A stretch of DNA of 64,000 bases. Source: Clostridium sp. SY8519 (lineage in GTDB: Bacteria; Bacillota; Clostridia; Lachnospirales; Lachnospiraceae). Below, piece after piece: positions 32,085-40,298 of this stretch (position 1 is the stretch's first letter; every line of letters starts with the position of its first letter). The translations under genes and the position numbers were made by a program. The stretch spans positions 2,170,501 through 2,234,500 of the forward strand of contig NC_015737.1 of the NCBI RefSeq assembly GCF_000270305.1. Direction: 5' to 3'. The notes beneath the pieces are model-generated. The model was not told the DNA's origin, did no database searches, and saw nothing but the letters and a program-made list of their open reading frames with translations.

Positions 32085-33488
32085 ATGGCTGATATGTTTT
32101 ACGCAAAAGGCGCCGGAAACAATGGCTACATTAAGAACCTGGAAGTCCTGGATTTCAATAATCTGGACGGACAGTGCGGCATGTTTCAGATGCAGCTGTA
32201 TAAGACAGCGGCAGGCAAGTATTATCTGTACGGTTCATGCTTTGGCGGATCCCACCAGAACGGGGTGATGATCTCAGAAATCACCGATCCGGAGCATACC
32301 CGATTTGTGAAATACTTCGAACTGCTGGATCCGGAAGAATATCCGACCACATCCTGCCCGAAACTGCAGGTGGCAGACGATCTTCTGATCTGCGCGCAGA
32401 CAGCGGGATCCGGTCCGGGTGCCCTGGTGGAGCAGAGTGAACTGCAGAATATGAAGTGTCAGGTAGGCATCCGCATCTATTCCCTGAAGGAAGATCCGGA
32501 AAATCCCAGATTCCTGGGATACTGGGACTGCGGGGTTCCGCATTCCATCGGGGTCCATCGTTTTATGTACAATGGCGGACCTTATGTATACCTGTCCTGC
32601 GAACATGACCGTTTTGAAGGAATGATTATGCGGATCGTGGACATTTCCGATCCCGCGAACCCGAAGGAAGTGGGCAACTGGTGGTCACCAGAGCAGTTTG
32701 TTGACGGATATCCGGGCAGAACCGTGGACCATCACGCAGCGCATGTACCTGCGTTCATGGACAAGGGCTGGATGCACGGACCGCCATTCCGCAGAGATGA
32801 CGGAATCATGATGTGCGGATACGGCGGAGACGGCCTGTATGTTCTGGATACCAAGGATGTTACCCGCCCGCGCTGCATCGGACATCTGCAGCTGCAGCCC
32901 ACGTTCTCCAGTCATCTGGCCGGTGCCCGTACCCATACGGCCCTGCCGCTTCCGGGCAGAGATCTGGTAGTGGTAACCAATGAGGGAGAGCGGTTCCAGT
33001 TCTTCCCGCCGGGATCCATCAAGGAAGCCCAGGCGCTGAACAACATCCACATGGTGGATGTGCGGGATCCTTCCAATCCGACACTGATTGCGGAATTCCC
33101 GTATCCGGAAGTACCGGAAGATTTTCCGTACCCGAATTTCAATATCATGAATCTGGAATGCCAGGGACCCTTTGGCCCGCATAACCTGCACGAGCCCATG
33201 AGCAACAAGCCATGGCTGGAGCAGCGCGGCGACCGGGTATACTGCTGCTACTTCGCGGCCGGACTGCGGATTTATGATGTATCGGATCCTTACTATATTA
33301 AGGAGCTGGCATATTTCATTCCGCCGAATCCGAACAAAACACCGGAAGAATCCTATTTCCCCGGATTCCCGGGACCCCGCAACGCAGTTACGGAAGACTG
33401 CTGTGTGGATGACCGCGGATACATTTACGTCACCTGTCTGGATGACGGATTCTATGTGCTGAAACGCACGGGAAAAGCAGACAGCTGA
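32085..33488 (+). CDS. LVIVD-repeat beta-propeller protein, His-rich, possible metal-dependent enzyme, 467 aa
   Basis: Several blades carry the I-x-D-(I/V)-(S/R)-D-P-x-x-P turn (MRIVDISDPANPKEVG, MVDVRDPSNPTLIAEF, LRIYDVSDPYYIKELAYF), typical of LVIVD propellers. Unlike secreted members it has no signal peptide, so it should be cytosolic. Histidines cluster in motifs reminiscent of metal-binding propeller enzymes: PHSIGVHRF, VDHHAAHVPAF, SHLAGARTHTALP and GPHNLHEP. AAGGAGG lies 8 bp before the ATG. A LysR gene precedes it, and its promoter shares an operator with the phloretin hydrolase. A catalytic role in flavonoid or phloroglucinol breakdown, for instance a ring-opening or isomerising step, is a hypothesis. 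No reaction can be read from the sequence. Confidence 0.75.
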   Translation: MADMFYAKGAGNNGYIKNLEVLDFNNLDGQCGMFQMQLYKTAAGKYYLYGSCFGGSHQNGVMISEITDPEHTRFVKYFELLDPEEYPTTSCPKLQVADDLLICAQTAGSGPGALVEQSELQNMKCQVGIRIYSLKEDPENPRFLGYWDCGVPHSIGVHRFMYNGGPYVYLSCEHDRFEGMIMRIVDISDPANPKEVGNWWSPEQFVDGYPGRTVDHHAAHVPAFMDKGWMHGPPFRRDDGIMMCGYGGDGLYVLDTKDVTRPRCIGHLQLQPTFSSHLAGARTHTALPLPGRDLVVVTNEGERFQFFPPGSIKEAQALNNIHMVDVRDPSNPTLIAEFPYPEVPEDFPYPNFNIMNLECQGPFGPHNLHEPMSNKPWLEQRGDRVYCCYFAAGLRIYDVSDPYYIKELAYFIPPNPNKTPEESYFPGFPGPRNAVTEDCCVDDRGYIYVTCLDDGFYVLKRTGKADS

Positions 33489-33515
33489 TCCTGTTTCCGA
33501 TTTGATTGAAAAGAA

Positions 33516-33570
33516 AAAGACCGGCGCCGGCGGATCGTGAAAGATCCGGCCGGCGCCGGCCTTTTTGAAA
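33516..33570 (+). terminator. Terminator after the LVIVD gene
   Basis: A GC-rich stem (GCGCCGGCGGATC with GATCCGGCCGGCGC) is flanked by an A run and followed by CTTTTTGAAAAA. Confidence 0.85.
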
Positions 33571-33637
33571 AATTGGAACAAGCCAAGCAGAGAACAGATA
33601 AGCGCAGGGAAAGGCAGCGGATCCCTTGCACTGAGTG

Positions 33638-33666
33638 GTATACATTGGCAAGTATACTGGTATACT
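33638..33666 (+). promoter_or_regulatory. Cluster of GTATAC palindromes upstream of the lysA promoter
   Basis: GTATAC occurs at 33638, 33652 and 33660. The last two form AGTATACTGGTATACT, a palindrome except for its centre, ending 13 bp before the -35. This looks like an operator for a dimeric regulator. Confidence 0.5.
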
Positions 33667-33679
33667 GCCTGCTCATGGA

Positions 33680-33708
33680 TTGACGTTGCCGGGGAATTTT
33701 AGTATCAT
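33680..33708 (+). promoter_or_regulatory. Promoter of lysA
   Basis: TTGACG (33680-33685), 17 bp, TATCAT (33703-33708), about 70 bp before the TTG start. Confidence 0.7.
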
Positions 33709-33776
33709 TTAGCGGATACAAGGCATAGATACTTATTATTGTGAGATTGTTTTCTGGAACAAACAAGGAGTATATT

Positions 33777-35051
33777 TTGAAAAAGAAACCATTTGTCAGC
33801 CTGGATCAGGTGAAAGAAATTGTAAAAACCTACCCGACGCCGTTTCATATTTATGATGAAAAGGGAATGCGTGAAAACGCAGAAGCAGTGAAGGAGGCCT
33901 TCGCATGGAACAAGGGCTTCCGGGAATACTTTGCCGTTAAGGCAGAGCCAAACCCGTTCATCATGGAGATCTTCAAGGAATACGGCTGCGGCGCGGACTG
34001 CTCCTCCATGGCGGAACTGGAGCTGTCCCATGCGGTGGGACTCACCGGCGATGCCATCATGTTTTCCTCAAACGATACACCGGCCGAAGAGTTTGTACGG
34101 GCGAAAGAACTGGGCGCCATCATCAACCTGGATGATTTTACCCATATTGAATATTTTGAAAAAGTGGCAGGCCCCTTCCCGAAAAAAATGTGTCTGCGCT
34201 ATAATCCGGGCGGCGTGTATCAGTTAAGCAACGGAATCATGGACAATCCGGGAGATTCCAAATACGGACTGACGAAGGAACAGCTGATTGAAGGCTACCG
34301 TATCCTGAAGGAGAAGGGTGTGGAAGAGTTTGGCCTGCATTCCTTCCTGGTAAGCAACACAGTCACCAATGACTACTATCCGGAACTGGCGAAAACACTG
34401 TTTGATGTCTGTGTGGAAGTCAAGGAAAAAACCGGTGTGGAAATCAGCTTCGTCAATCTGTCCGGCGGTGTGGGTATCCCCTATGAACCGGACCAGACCC
34501 CGAATGACATCCGCGTCATCGGCGCAGGCGTAGAGCGTGTGTTCAATGAAGTCATGGTGCCTGCCGGACTGGGCAATGCAGCTATTTACACGGAAATGGG
34601 CCGGTTTATGACAGGCCCTTACGGTGGACTGGTGACCCGGGCGATCCATGAGAAGCATATCTATAAGGAATACATCGGTGTGGATGCCTGCGCGGCGAAC
34701 CTGATGCGTCCGGCCATGTACGGTTCCTATCATCACATTACCGTGCTGGGCAAGGAAGATGCGGCATGTGACCACAAATACGACGTTACCGGTTCCCTGT
34801 GTGAGAATAATGACAAATTTGCGGTAGACCGGATGCTGCCGAAGATTGACATGGGGGATTATCTGTTTATTCATGACACCGGGGCCCACGGATTTGCCAT
34901 GGGTTACAACTACAACGGACGCCTGCATTCGGCAGAACTGCTTCTGAAGACCGACGGCAGTGTGCAGCTGATCCGGCGGGCTCAAACCCTGGAAGATTAT
35001 TTTGCCACCTTTGATGTATTTGATCAGTACAAACAGCTGGCCGGCAAATAA
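33777..35051 (+). CDS. lysA: Diaminopimelate decarboxylase-like PLP enzyme, 424 aa
   Basis: This is a fold-type III PLP decarboxylase. The barrel starts with TPFHIYDEKGM, the PLP-binding Lys is in YFAVKAEPNPF, and later motifs are NLSGGVGIPY, YTEMGRFMTGPYGG and the C-terminal DTGAHGFAMGYNYNGR. Members decarboxylate meso-diaminopimelate to lysine. The sequence departs somewhat from textbook LysA (GAHGFAMGYNYNG instead of GAY-type motifs), so another basic amino acid is possible. The start is TTG at 33777, with AAGGAG 6 bp upstream. It is monocistronic, with its own promoter, a GTATAC operator cluster and a terminator. Confidence 0.82.
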   Translation: MKKKPFVSLDQVKEIVKTYPTPFHIYDEKGMRENAEAVKEAFAWNKGFREYFAVKAEPNPFIMEIFKEYGCGADCSSMAELELSHAVGLTGDAIMFSSNDTPAEEFVRAKELGAIINLDDFTHIEYFEKVAGPFPKKMCLRYNPGGVYQLSNGIMDNPGDSKYGLTKEQLIEGYRILKEKGVEEFGLHSFLVSNTVTNDYYPELAKTLFDVCVEVKEKTGVEISFVNLSGGVGIPYEPDQTPNDIRVIGAGVERVFNEVMVPAGLGNAAIYTEMGRFMTGPYGGLVTRAIHEKHIYKEYIGVDACAANLMRPAMYGSYHHITVLGKEDAACDHKYDVTGSLCENNDKFAVDRMLPKIDMGDYLFIHDTGAHGFAMGYNYNGRLHSAELLLKTDGSVQLIRRAQTLEDYFATFDVFDQYKQLAGK

Positions 35052-35074
35052 TCGTATTGTAATGATTGACGCTG

Positions 35075-35107
35075 AAAAGTCTGCAGCCGATATGCTGCAG
35101 ACTTTTT
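35075..35107 (+). terminator. Terminator after lysA
   Basis: AAAAGTCTGCAGC and GCTGCAGACTTTTT form a 13-bp stem around CGATAT. Confidence 0.92.
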
Positions 35108-35164
35108 GACATCAGGATACAAAATATGAAATATTAGAATGGAAACACAAAAGATGACAACGTA

Positions 35165-35193
35165 TTGACAAGTTTTCCATGTTTTGATACTAT
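35165..35193 (+). promoter_or_regulatory. Promoter of tRNA-Leu (CAA)
   Basis: TTGACA (35165-35170), 17 bp, TACTAT (35188-35193), about 65 bp before the tRNA. Confidence 0.75.
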
Positions 35194-35259
35194 TATGTTC
35201 GGGTTAAGGCTCAACGAGTATTCAACTGAAGAAACTTCATCGCAAAAGCGTATTTGCAT

Positions 35260-35339
35260 GCCGCTGTGGCGGAATTGGCAGACGCACTTGACTCAAAATC
35301 AAGCGGGTAACCGTGCCGGTTCGAGTCCGGCCAGCGGCA
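35260..35339 (+). tRNA. tRNA-Leu (CAA)
   Basis: The cloverleaf has acceptor GCCGCTG/CAGCGGC, anticodon arm CTTGA-CTCAAAA-TCAAG (anticodon CAA), variable arm CGGGTAACCG and T-arm GCCGGTTCGAGTCCGGC. CCA is not encoded. Confidence 0.95.
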
Positions 35340-35354
35340 TTCCGGTGCACATCG

Positions 35355-35393
35355 GAACTCAGAAGCTACAGAGACAGGCTTCTGAGTTCTTTT
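35355..35393 (+). terminator. Terminator after tRNA-Leu
   Basis: GAACTCAGAAGC and GCTTCTGAGTTC form a 12-bp stem followed by TTTT. Confidence 0.9.
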
Positions 35394-35546
35394 ACGTAAG
35401 AGGGAAATTTAATTTCTTAGGTGATAGTTCGGGGTGCTTCTCGCATCAGCCGTATCATGTGTCGTATCGCATAATACATTGTGCCGCACAGGGATGTGAT
35501 CGGTGGGTACAGTTGGATATTTCGCTGGTATACAAAGGAGGACGGT

Positions 35547-35921
35547 ATGGTAGACAAACACGACAGGTATTATTTGACTCCGGCCGAGAAGCTGGTCATG
35601 CGTATTATCTGGCTGTCAGACAAGGAAATGGTGCTGAATGAAATACTGCGTGCATGCAATGAGCAGTATGGGAAAAACTGGAAATCTCAGACAGTCAGTA
35701 CCTATCTGAGCCACCTGGTTCAGAAAGAGTATCTGTGCATGGAGCGAAATGGCAAGTACTGTCAGTATAAACCGATTGTCACAGTGGTCGAGTATCTGCG
35801 GTATGACGCAGGCAATTTTTCGGATTACTGGGGCGTGGACAGGGAGCGGTTCAAGGATTTTGTAAGAGAAGAATCGAAATCCCCGGACAGTGAAGGCAAG
35901 CATCTGGTGAATCGGATCTGA
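35547..35921 (+). CDS. BlaI/MecI/CopY-family repressor, 124 aa
   Basis: The winged helix LTPAEKLVMRIIWLSDKEMVLNEIL…WKSQTVSTYLSHLVQKEYLCMERNGKYCQY matches the BlaI/CopY DNA-binding domain, and the length (124 aa) is typical. AAAGGAGG precedes the ATG at 35547; an upstream in-frame ATG at 35481 is unsupported. No BlaR1-type sensor, beta-lactamase or copper ATPase gene lies nearby, so its target is unknown. BlaI-like repressors in clostridia also control unrelated loci. A terminator follows directly. Confidence 0.8.
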   Translation: MVDKHDRYYLTPAEKLVMRIIWLSDKEMVLNEILRACNEQYGKNWKSQTVSTYLSHLVQKEYLCMERNGKYCQYKPIVTVVEYLRYDAGNFSDYWGVDRERFKDFVREESKSPDSEGKHLVNRI

Positions 35922-35943
35922 GCAGTTTCGGAAACCTTTCGGA

Positions 35944-35976
35944 AGTCGTCGTTTGATGAAAAACGACGGCTTTTTT
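35944..35976 (+). terminator. Terminator after the BlaI-like gene
   Basis: GTCGTCGTTT pairs with AAACGACGGC around GATGAA, followed by T6. Confidence 0.88.
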
Positions 35977-36144
35977 CATGTGTCGGATTCTTTGAATGAA
36001 AATAATTCATCGACAAAATGAAAAGAATTCAGGAATATTATTTACTTTCAGGCTCTGCTTGCTATAATAGTTGCAGTGCGCAAAAACACAGAGGAAATAT
36101 TGTTTGAAAGCATGTCGGGAAACGGCAGAATGGAGATAAGAATT

Positions 36145-36720
36145 ATGAGCAAAGGGATTGAGATCCGCTGGCATGGCCGCGGCGGCCAGGGAGCCAAGAC
36201 AGCAGCGCTCCTGCTGGCAGATGTAGCATTCAAGACCGGAAAACAGGTACAGGGATTTCCGGAATACGGGCCGGAGCGCATGGGCGCGCCAATTACCGCT
36301 TATAACAGGATCAGTGAGGAAGAGATCCGTGTGCATTCCAATATCTACGATCCGGATTATGTGGCCGTCGTGGATGAAACCCTGCTTCATTCCGTGGATG
36401 TAACTGCCGGTCTCAGCGAACAGGGCGCCATTATCGTCAATTCGCCCCGGTCCGCCCGGGAAGTGGCGGCGGAACTGCCGGATTATCACGGAAAAGTGGT
36501 AACCATTGATGCCAGAAAGATTTCCGAGGAGACACTGGGAAAAAATTTCCCGAATTCCCCCATGCTGGCTGCGGTAGTGGCAGTCACCCAGGTGATGAAC
36601 CGGGAGGAGTTTCTCCGGGAAATGCGTGCATCCTATGGTCATAAATTTGCCAAGAAACCGGAAGTGATCGAGGGAAACATGCGGGCCCTGGAGAGAACCC
36701 TGGCGATTCTGCAGGCATAG
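36145..36720 (+). CDS. porG: 2-oxoacid:ferredoxin oxidoreductase gamma subunit, 191 aa
   Basis: The N-terminal IEIRWHGRGGQGAKTAALLLADVAF and the following GFPEYGPERMGAPITAYNRIS are the hallmark of the gamma chain of pyruvate (or related) ferredoxin oxidoreductases. It is the first gene of a four-gene gamma-delta-alpha-beta operon that oxidises a 2-oxoacid to acyl-CoA and CO2 while reducing ferredoxin. The ATG at 36145 has GGAG 9 bp upstream; the frame extends further up to 36076 but without a signal. A TATAAT-like box (36063-36068, in gctataatag) may be its -10. Confidence 0.92.
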   Translation: MSKGIEIRWHGRGGQGAKTAALLLADVAFKTGKQVQGFPEYGPERMGAPITAYNRISEEEIRVHSNIYDPDYVAVVDETLLHSVDVTAGLSEQGAIIVNSPRSAREVAAELPDYHGKVVTIDARKISEETLGKNFPNSPMLAAVVAVTQVMNREEFLREMRASYGHKFAKKPEVIEGNMRALERTLAILQA

Positions 36721-36774
36721 GAAGCAGACAGAAGCAGGAAAAACAGCACAGACAGATATGAGTAGGGAGAACCG

Positions 36775-37080
36775 ATGAGAACGGATATTTCAAAAATCAG
36801 CAAACAGACGCCCCATACCGGACTGACCGAGGGGCTGATGGTATTCAATGGCGGAACCGCAAAAGAATTCCGGACCGGAGAATGGAGAAATAATACACCG
36901 ATATGGAAGGCAGAGCAGTGCAAACAGTGTCTGCTCTGTACGCCCTGCTGCCCGGACGGCAGCATTCCGGTGGTCAATGGAAAACGGAGAGACTTTGATT
37001 TCTATCACTGCAAAGGATGCGGCATCTGCGCCCAGGTATGTCCGTTTGACGCAATTGAAATGAAGGAGGGTGTGGAGTAA
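36775..37080 (+). CDS. porD: 2-oxoacid:ferredoxin oxidoreductase delta subunit, 101 aa
   Basis: Two [4Fe-4S] ferredoxin motifs, CKQCLLCTPCCPDG and CKGCGICAQVCPFDA, occupy the second half. The first 40 residues are the usual adaptor segment. It carries electrons from the beta subunit cluster to ferredoxin. AGGGAG precedes the ATG. Its stop overlaps the alpha-subunit start by 1 bp (TAATG), so translation is coupled. Confidence 0.93.
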   Translation: MRTDISKISKQTPHTGLTEGLMVFNGGTAKEFRTGEWRNNTPIWKAEQCKQCLLCTPCCPDGSIPVVNGKRRDFDFYHCKGCGICAQVCPFDAIEMKEGVE

Positions 37081-38285
37081 TGGCAGAGAACAAGCAGGTA
37101 TGCAGACCGATTTCGGAGCGGTTATCCGGAAATGAAGCAGTGGCGTATGCCATCCGTCAGGTAAATCCCGATGTGATGCCGGCGTTTCCCATCACGCCCT
37201 CCACGGAGATTCCCCAGATGGTGTCCACCTATATCGCCAACGGACAGATGGAGACAGAATTTATCCCGGTGGAAAGCGAGCATTCTGCCATGAGCGCTGC
37301 CATCGGCGCCTCCGCTGCCGGTGCCCGTACCATGACGGCCACATCCTCCGCCGGGCTGGCGCTGATGTGGGAGGAACTGCTGATGGCAGCTTCCAATCGG
37401 CTGCCGATCGTCCTAACCCTGGTGAACCGCACCCTGTCCGGGCCGATCAACATCAACTGCGACCATACGGACGGCATGGGAGCCCGGGATACCGGCTGGA
37501 TCCAGATCTATGCGGAAAACAATCAGGAAGTCTATGATAATTATATCCAGGCCTTCCGGATTGCGGAGCATAAAGATGTGCACCTGCCCATTATGATCTG
37601 CCAGGACGGATTTATCACCAGTCACGCGGTGCAGAATATCAGCCTGATGCCGGACGAACCGGTGCGGGAGTTTGTGGGAACTTATGAACCGGAAGAATTT
37701 CTGCTGAATCCGCACCGGCCGGTATCCGCAGGACCGTACGCAGAGACGGATTTTGTGATGGAAGCGCGGAAAAACCAGCGGCAGGCCATGGAAAATGCCA
37801 AACAGGTGATTCTGGATGTGGGCCGGGAATACGGCGGGATTTCCGGCAGGGAATATGGCCTGTTTGAGGCCTACCGCACGGAGGACGCGGACTGTATCAT
37901 GCTTTTGATGGGATCCGCGGCCGGGACTGCCAAAGAAGCAGTGGATGAACTGCGGGAACAGGAGAAAAAGGTCGGCGTGCTGAAGCTGAGGGTATTCCGG
38001 CCGTTTCCGGCAGAAGAAATTGCGGAAGTATTAAAAGGCGCAAAGGCGGCAGCGATTCTGGACCGTTCGGAAAGCTACAGCGGCGGAGCCGGCGTGCTTG
38101 GAAGCGAAGTCATGGCTGCCCTGTACCGGGCCCATGCGGATACCCTGGCGGTAAATTACGTATACGGCCTGGGCGGCCGGGACTTTACCACCGCTGACGC
38201 TGCCGGCGTGTTTGCGGAGCTGGAAGAGGCGCTGACCGGCGGCACAGAGATCCCGCAGTACCAGTATATCGGATTGAGACAGTAG
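37080..38285 (+). CDS. porA: 2-oxoacid:ferredoxin oxidoreductase alpha subunit, 401 aa
   Basis: The start GNEAVAYAIRQVNPDVMPAFPITPSTEIPQ is the conserved alpha-chain opening, and SEHSAMSAAIGASAAGARTMTATSSAGLALM forms the pyrimidine-binding domain. It builds the TPP site together with the beta chain. Length and the PITPSTEIP motif fit pyruvate oxidoreductase of the four-subunit type (as in Thermotoga or archaea). A branched-chain 2-oxoacid substrate (VOR) is a possible alternative. The position between delta and beta, with tight spacing, shows a single operon. Confidence 0.9.
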   Translation: MAENKQVCRPISERLSGNEAVAYAIRQVNPDVMPAFPITPSTEIPQMVSTYIANGQMETEFIPVESEHSAMSAAIGASAAGARTMTATSSAGLALMWEELLMAASNRLPIVLTLVNRTLSGPININCDHTDGMGARDTGWIQIYAENNQEVYDNYIQAFRIAEHKDVHLPIMICQDGFITSHAVQNISLMPDEPVREFVGTYEPEEFLLNPHRPVSAGPYAETDFVMEARKNQRQAMENAKQVILDVGREYGGISGREYGLFEAYRTEDADCIMLLMGSAAGTAKEAVDELREQEKKVGVLKLRVFRPFPAEEIAEVLKGAKAAAILDRSESYSGGAGVLGSEVMAALYRAHADTLAVNYVYGLGGRDFTTADAAGVFAELEEALTGGTEIPQYQYIGLRQ

Positions 38286-38300
38286 AGGAGGAGTGAGACG

Positions 38301-39242
38301 ATGGCATCGTATAATTTTAAAGAAGTAATGAGCAAACCGGAGCGCTTCTCCCCGGGACACAGAATGTGTCCGGGCTGCGGCGCCCCCCTTGCGGTCCGTG
38401 CGGTCCTGCGGGCCCTGCATGAAGAGGATCAGGCAGTGATTGCCAATGCCACCGGCTGTATGGAAGTGTCCACCTTCATGTATCCGTATACTGCGTGGGA
38501 AGACAGCTATATCCACAATGCCTTTGAGAATGCGGGCGCAACTTTAAGCGGTGTGGAGACTGCTTACCGTGCGCTGCGAAAACGGGGAAGACTGCCGCAG
38601 CAGGAGCGGTTTAAATTTATTGCCTTCGGCGGGGACGGCGGCACCTATGATATCGGGTTCCAGTCCCTGTCCGGAGCCATGGAGCGCAACCATGATCTGG
38701 TTTATGTGTGTTATGACAACGGCGCTTATATGAATACCGGTATCCAGCGTTCCTCGGCGACTCCGATGTTTGCGGATTCCACCACCACACCGGTGGGCAC
38801 AGAATCCAACGGAAAACTGCAGCCCAGAAAGGATCTGACGGCGATTATTGCGGACCATCGGGTTCCTTATGTGGCGCAGACTACATTCCTGGGAAACTTC
38901 AGCGATATTCACAGAAAAGCGGAAAAAGCCATTTATACAGAAGGCGCGGCTTTTTTAAATGTTATGGCTCCCTGCCCGCGGGGATGGCGCTATGAGACCG
39001 GGGATCTGATGAAAATCTGCCGGCTTGCGGCAGATACCTGCTACTGGCCGCTGTTTGAAGTGGAGCAGGACCGGTGGCGCCTGACCTATGAACCGAAGAA
39101 AAAGCTTCCGGTGGAAGACTTCCTCCGGTCACAGGGAAGGTTCCGGCATTTGTTCCGGCCGGAAAATGAACATCTGATAGAACAGTTCCAGAAAGAAGTG
39201 GACAGGCGCTGGGAGGATCTGCTGTATCAATGCGCGCGGTAA
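38301..39242 (+). CDS. porB: 2-oxoacid:ferredoxin oxidoreductase beta subunit (TPP), 313 aa
   Basis: RMCPGCGAPLAVRAVLRAL gives the CxxCG cluster ligands at the N-terminus, and FIAFGGDGGTYDIGFQSLSGAMERNHDLVYVCYDN is the TPP-Mg binding GDG…N motif. ATGCMEVSTFMYPYTAW is typical of pyruvate oxidoreductase beta chains and favours pyruvate over branched-chain acids. AGGAGG precedes the ATG. It is the last subunit gene; a LysR gene follows by 45 bp on the same strand. Confidence 0.93.
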   Translation: MASYNFKEVMSKPERFSPGHRMCPGCGAPLAVRAVLRALHEEDQAVIANATGCMEVSTFMYPYTAWEDSYIHNAFENAGATLSGVETAYRALRKRGRLPQQERFKFIAFGGDGGTYDIGFQSLSGAMERNHDLVYVCYDNGAYMNTGIQRSSATPMFADSTTTPVGTESNGKLQPRKDLTAIIADHRVPYVAQTTFLGNFSDIHRKAEKAIYTEGAAFLNVMAPCPRGWRYETGDLMKICRLAADTCYWPLFEVEQDRWRLTYEPKKKLPVEDFLRSQGRFRHLFRPENEHLIEQFQKEVDRRWEDLLYQCAR

Positions 39243-39287
39243 GGGCTTGATGCGGGGCGGGTTCTCCGGAAATGGAGGAAACAGGCG

Positions 39288-40163
39288 ATGACATTATTAT
39301 CCTATCAGGTATTTCAGACGGTTGTGAAACAGGGGAGTTTTCAGAAGGCGGCAGAAATGCTGAATCTGACCCCTTCCGCAGTGAGCCATGCGGTGGCTTC
39401 CATGGAAAAAAGCCTGGGCTTTTCTCTGTTTGTGCGGAGCAAAAACGGGATTTCCCTGACCAATTACGGCGCCCAGCTGATGCCTTATATCAATGCGGTG
39501 CTGAACAGTGAGGAAAGTCTGCAGCAGGCGGTGAGCGCGCTGAACGGACTGCAGCACGGGACGGTAAAAGTCGGCTGCTTTTCCAGCGTGTGCACCAACT
39601 GGATGGCGGATATTATCCACAGGTTTCAGCGGGAACATCCGGCGATTGCCATAGAGGTATACCAGGGAACCTACGCGGATGTGTCCTACTGGATCAAAAA
39701 CGGCGTGGTGGACTTTGGCTTCCTGTCAGTGTCTTCTGCGGGGGATCTGCCCATCGAACCGCTCTGTGAAGATCCGCTGCTCTGTATTACATCGGTGCAT
39801 TATCAGAAGGAGCAGCCCTCCGAGCATATGAGCATTGAAGAGATGAAAAACCAGGTGTTTGTATCTCAGATGGAGACCACAGACGCGGATATTGTGAATT
39901 ACATGAAAGTGAACGGACTGAATGTACAGTCCTCCTATCATGTGGTGGATGACCTGTCCACCATCGCGATGGTATCCGAAGGGTTCGGGATCTGTATCAT
40001 GCCGGAGATGGTCATGAAGGATATATCCTATCCGGTGCGCATGTATCCGCTGGAACCGGAAGCCAGCCGGATCATCGGTGTATCCGCGCTGGATCCGGAT
40101 TTTATGGCTCCGGCCGCCAGACTCCTGTATGAGCAGGTGATCCATACCTATCAGAATCTGTAA
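39288..40163 (+). CDS. LysR-family regulator, 291 aa
   Basis: The N-terminal winged helix (FQTVVKQGSFQKAAEMLNLTPSAVSHAVASME, residues 6-40) is followed by an effector domain with a typical KVGCFSSVCTNWM start. GGAGG lies 9 bp before the ATG. It is 45 bp after porB and shares its strand and terminator, so it is likely co-transcribed with the oxidoreductase operon and may regulate it. Its helix sequence differs clearly from the two other LysR proteins of the window. Confidence 0.87.
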   Translation: MTLLSYQVFQTVVKQGSFQKAAEMLNLTPSAVSHAVASMEKSLGFSLFVRSKNGISLTNYGAQLMPYINAVLNSEESLQQAVSALNGLQHGTVKVGCFSSVCTNWMADIIHRFQREHPAIAIEVYQGTYADVSYWIKNGVVDFGFLSVSSAGDLPIEPLCEDPLLCITSVHYQKEQPSEHMSIEEMKNQVFVSQMETTDADIVNYMKVNGLNVQSSYHVVDDLSTIAMVSEGFGICIMPEMVMKDISYPVRMYPLEPEASRIIGVSALDPDFMAPAARLLYEQVIHTYQNL

Positions 40164-40212
40164 AAAACACGTCTTTTCCGCTGTATGGCAGAAAGGGCAG
40201 AAGAAGAAAAAT

Positions 40213-40265
40213 AACGCGCTGTCCGGCAGGCTTTTGGAGTCCTGCCGGACAGCGCGTTTCTTTTG
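40213..40265. terminator. Bidirectional terminator
   Basis: AACGCGCTGTCCGGCAGG pairs perfectly with CCTGCCGGACAGCGCGTT around CTTTTGGAGT, followed by TCTTTT, between convergent operons. Confidence 0.93.
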
Positions 40266-40298
40266 GTTCTTAGAAATGCATCAGAATTTGGCTGCTGT

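Noticed and set aside
33489..33776. Lysine riboswitch or T-box before lysA
   Set aside because: The leader after the promoter is only about 70 nt and no T-box sequence is seen.
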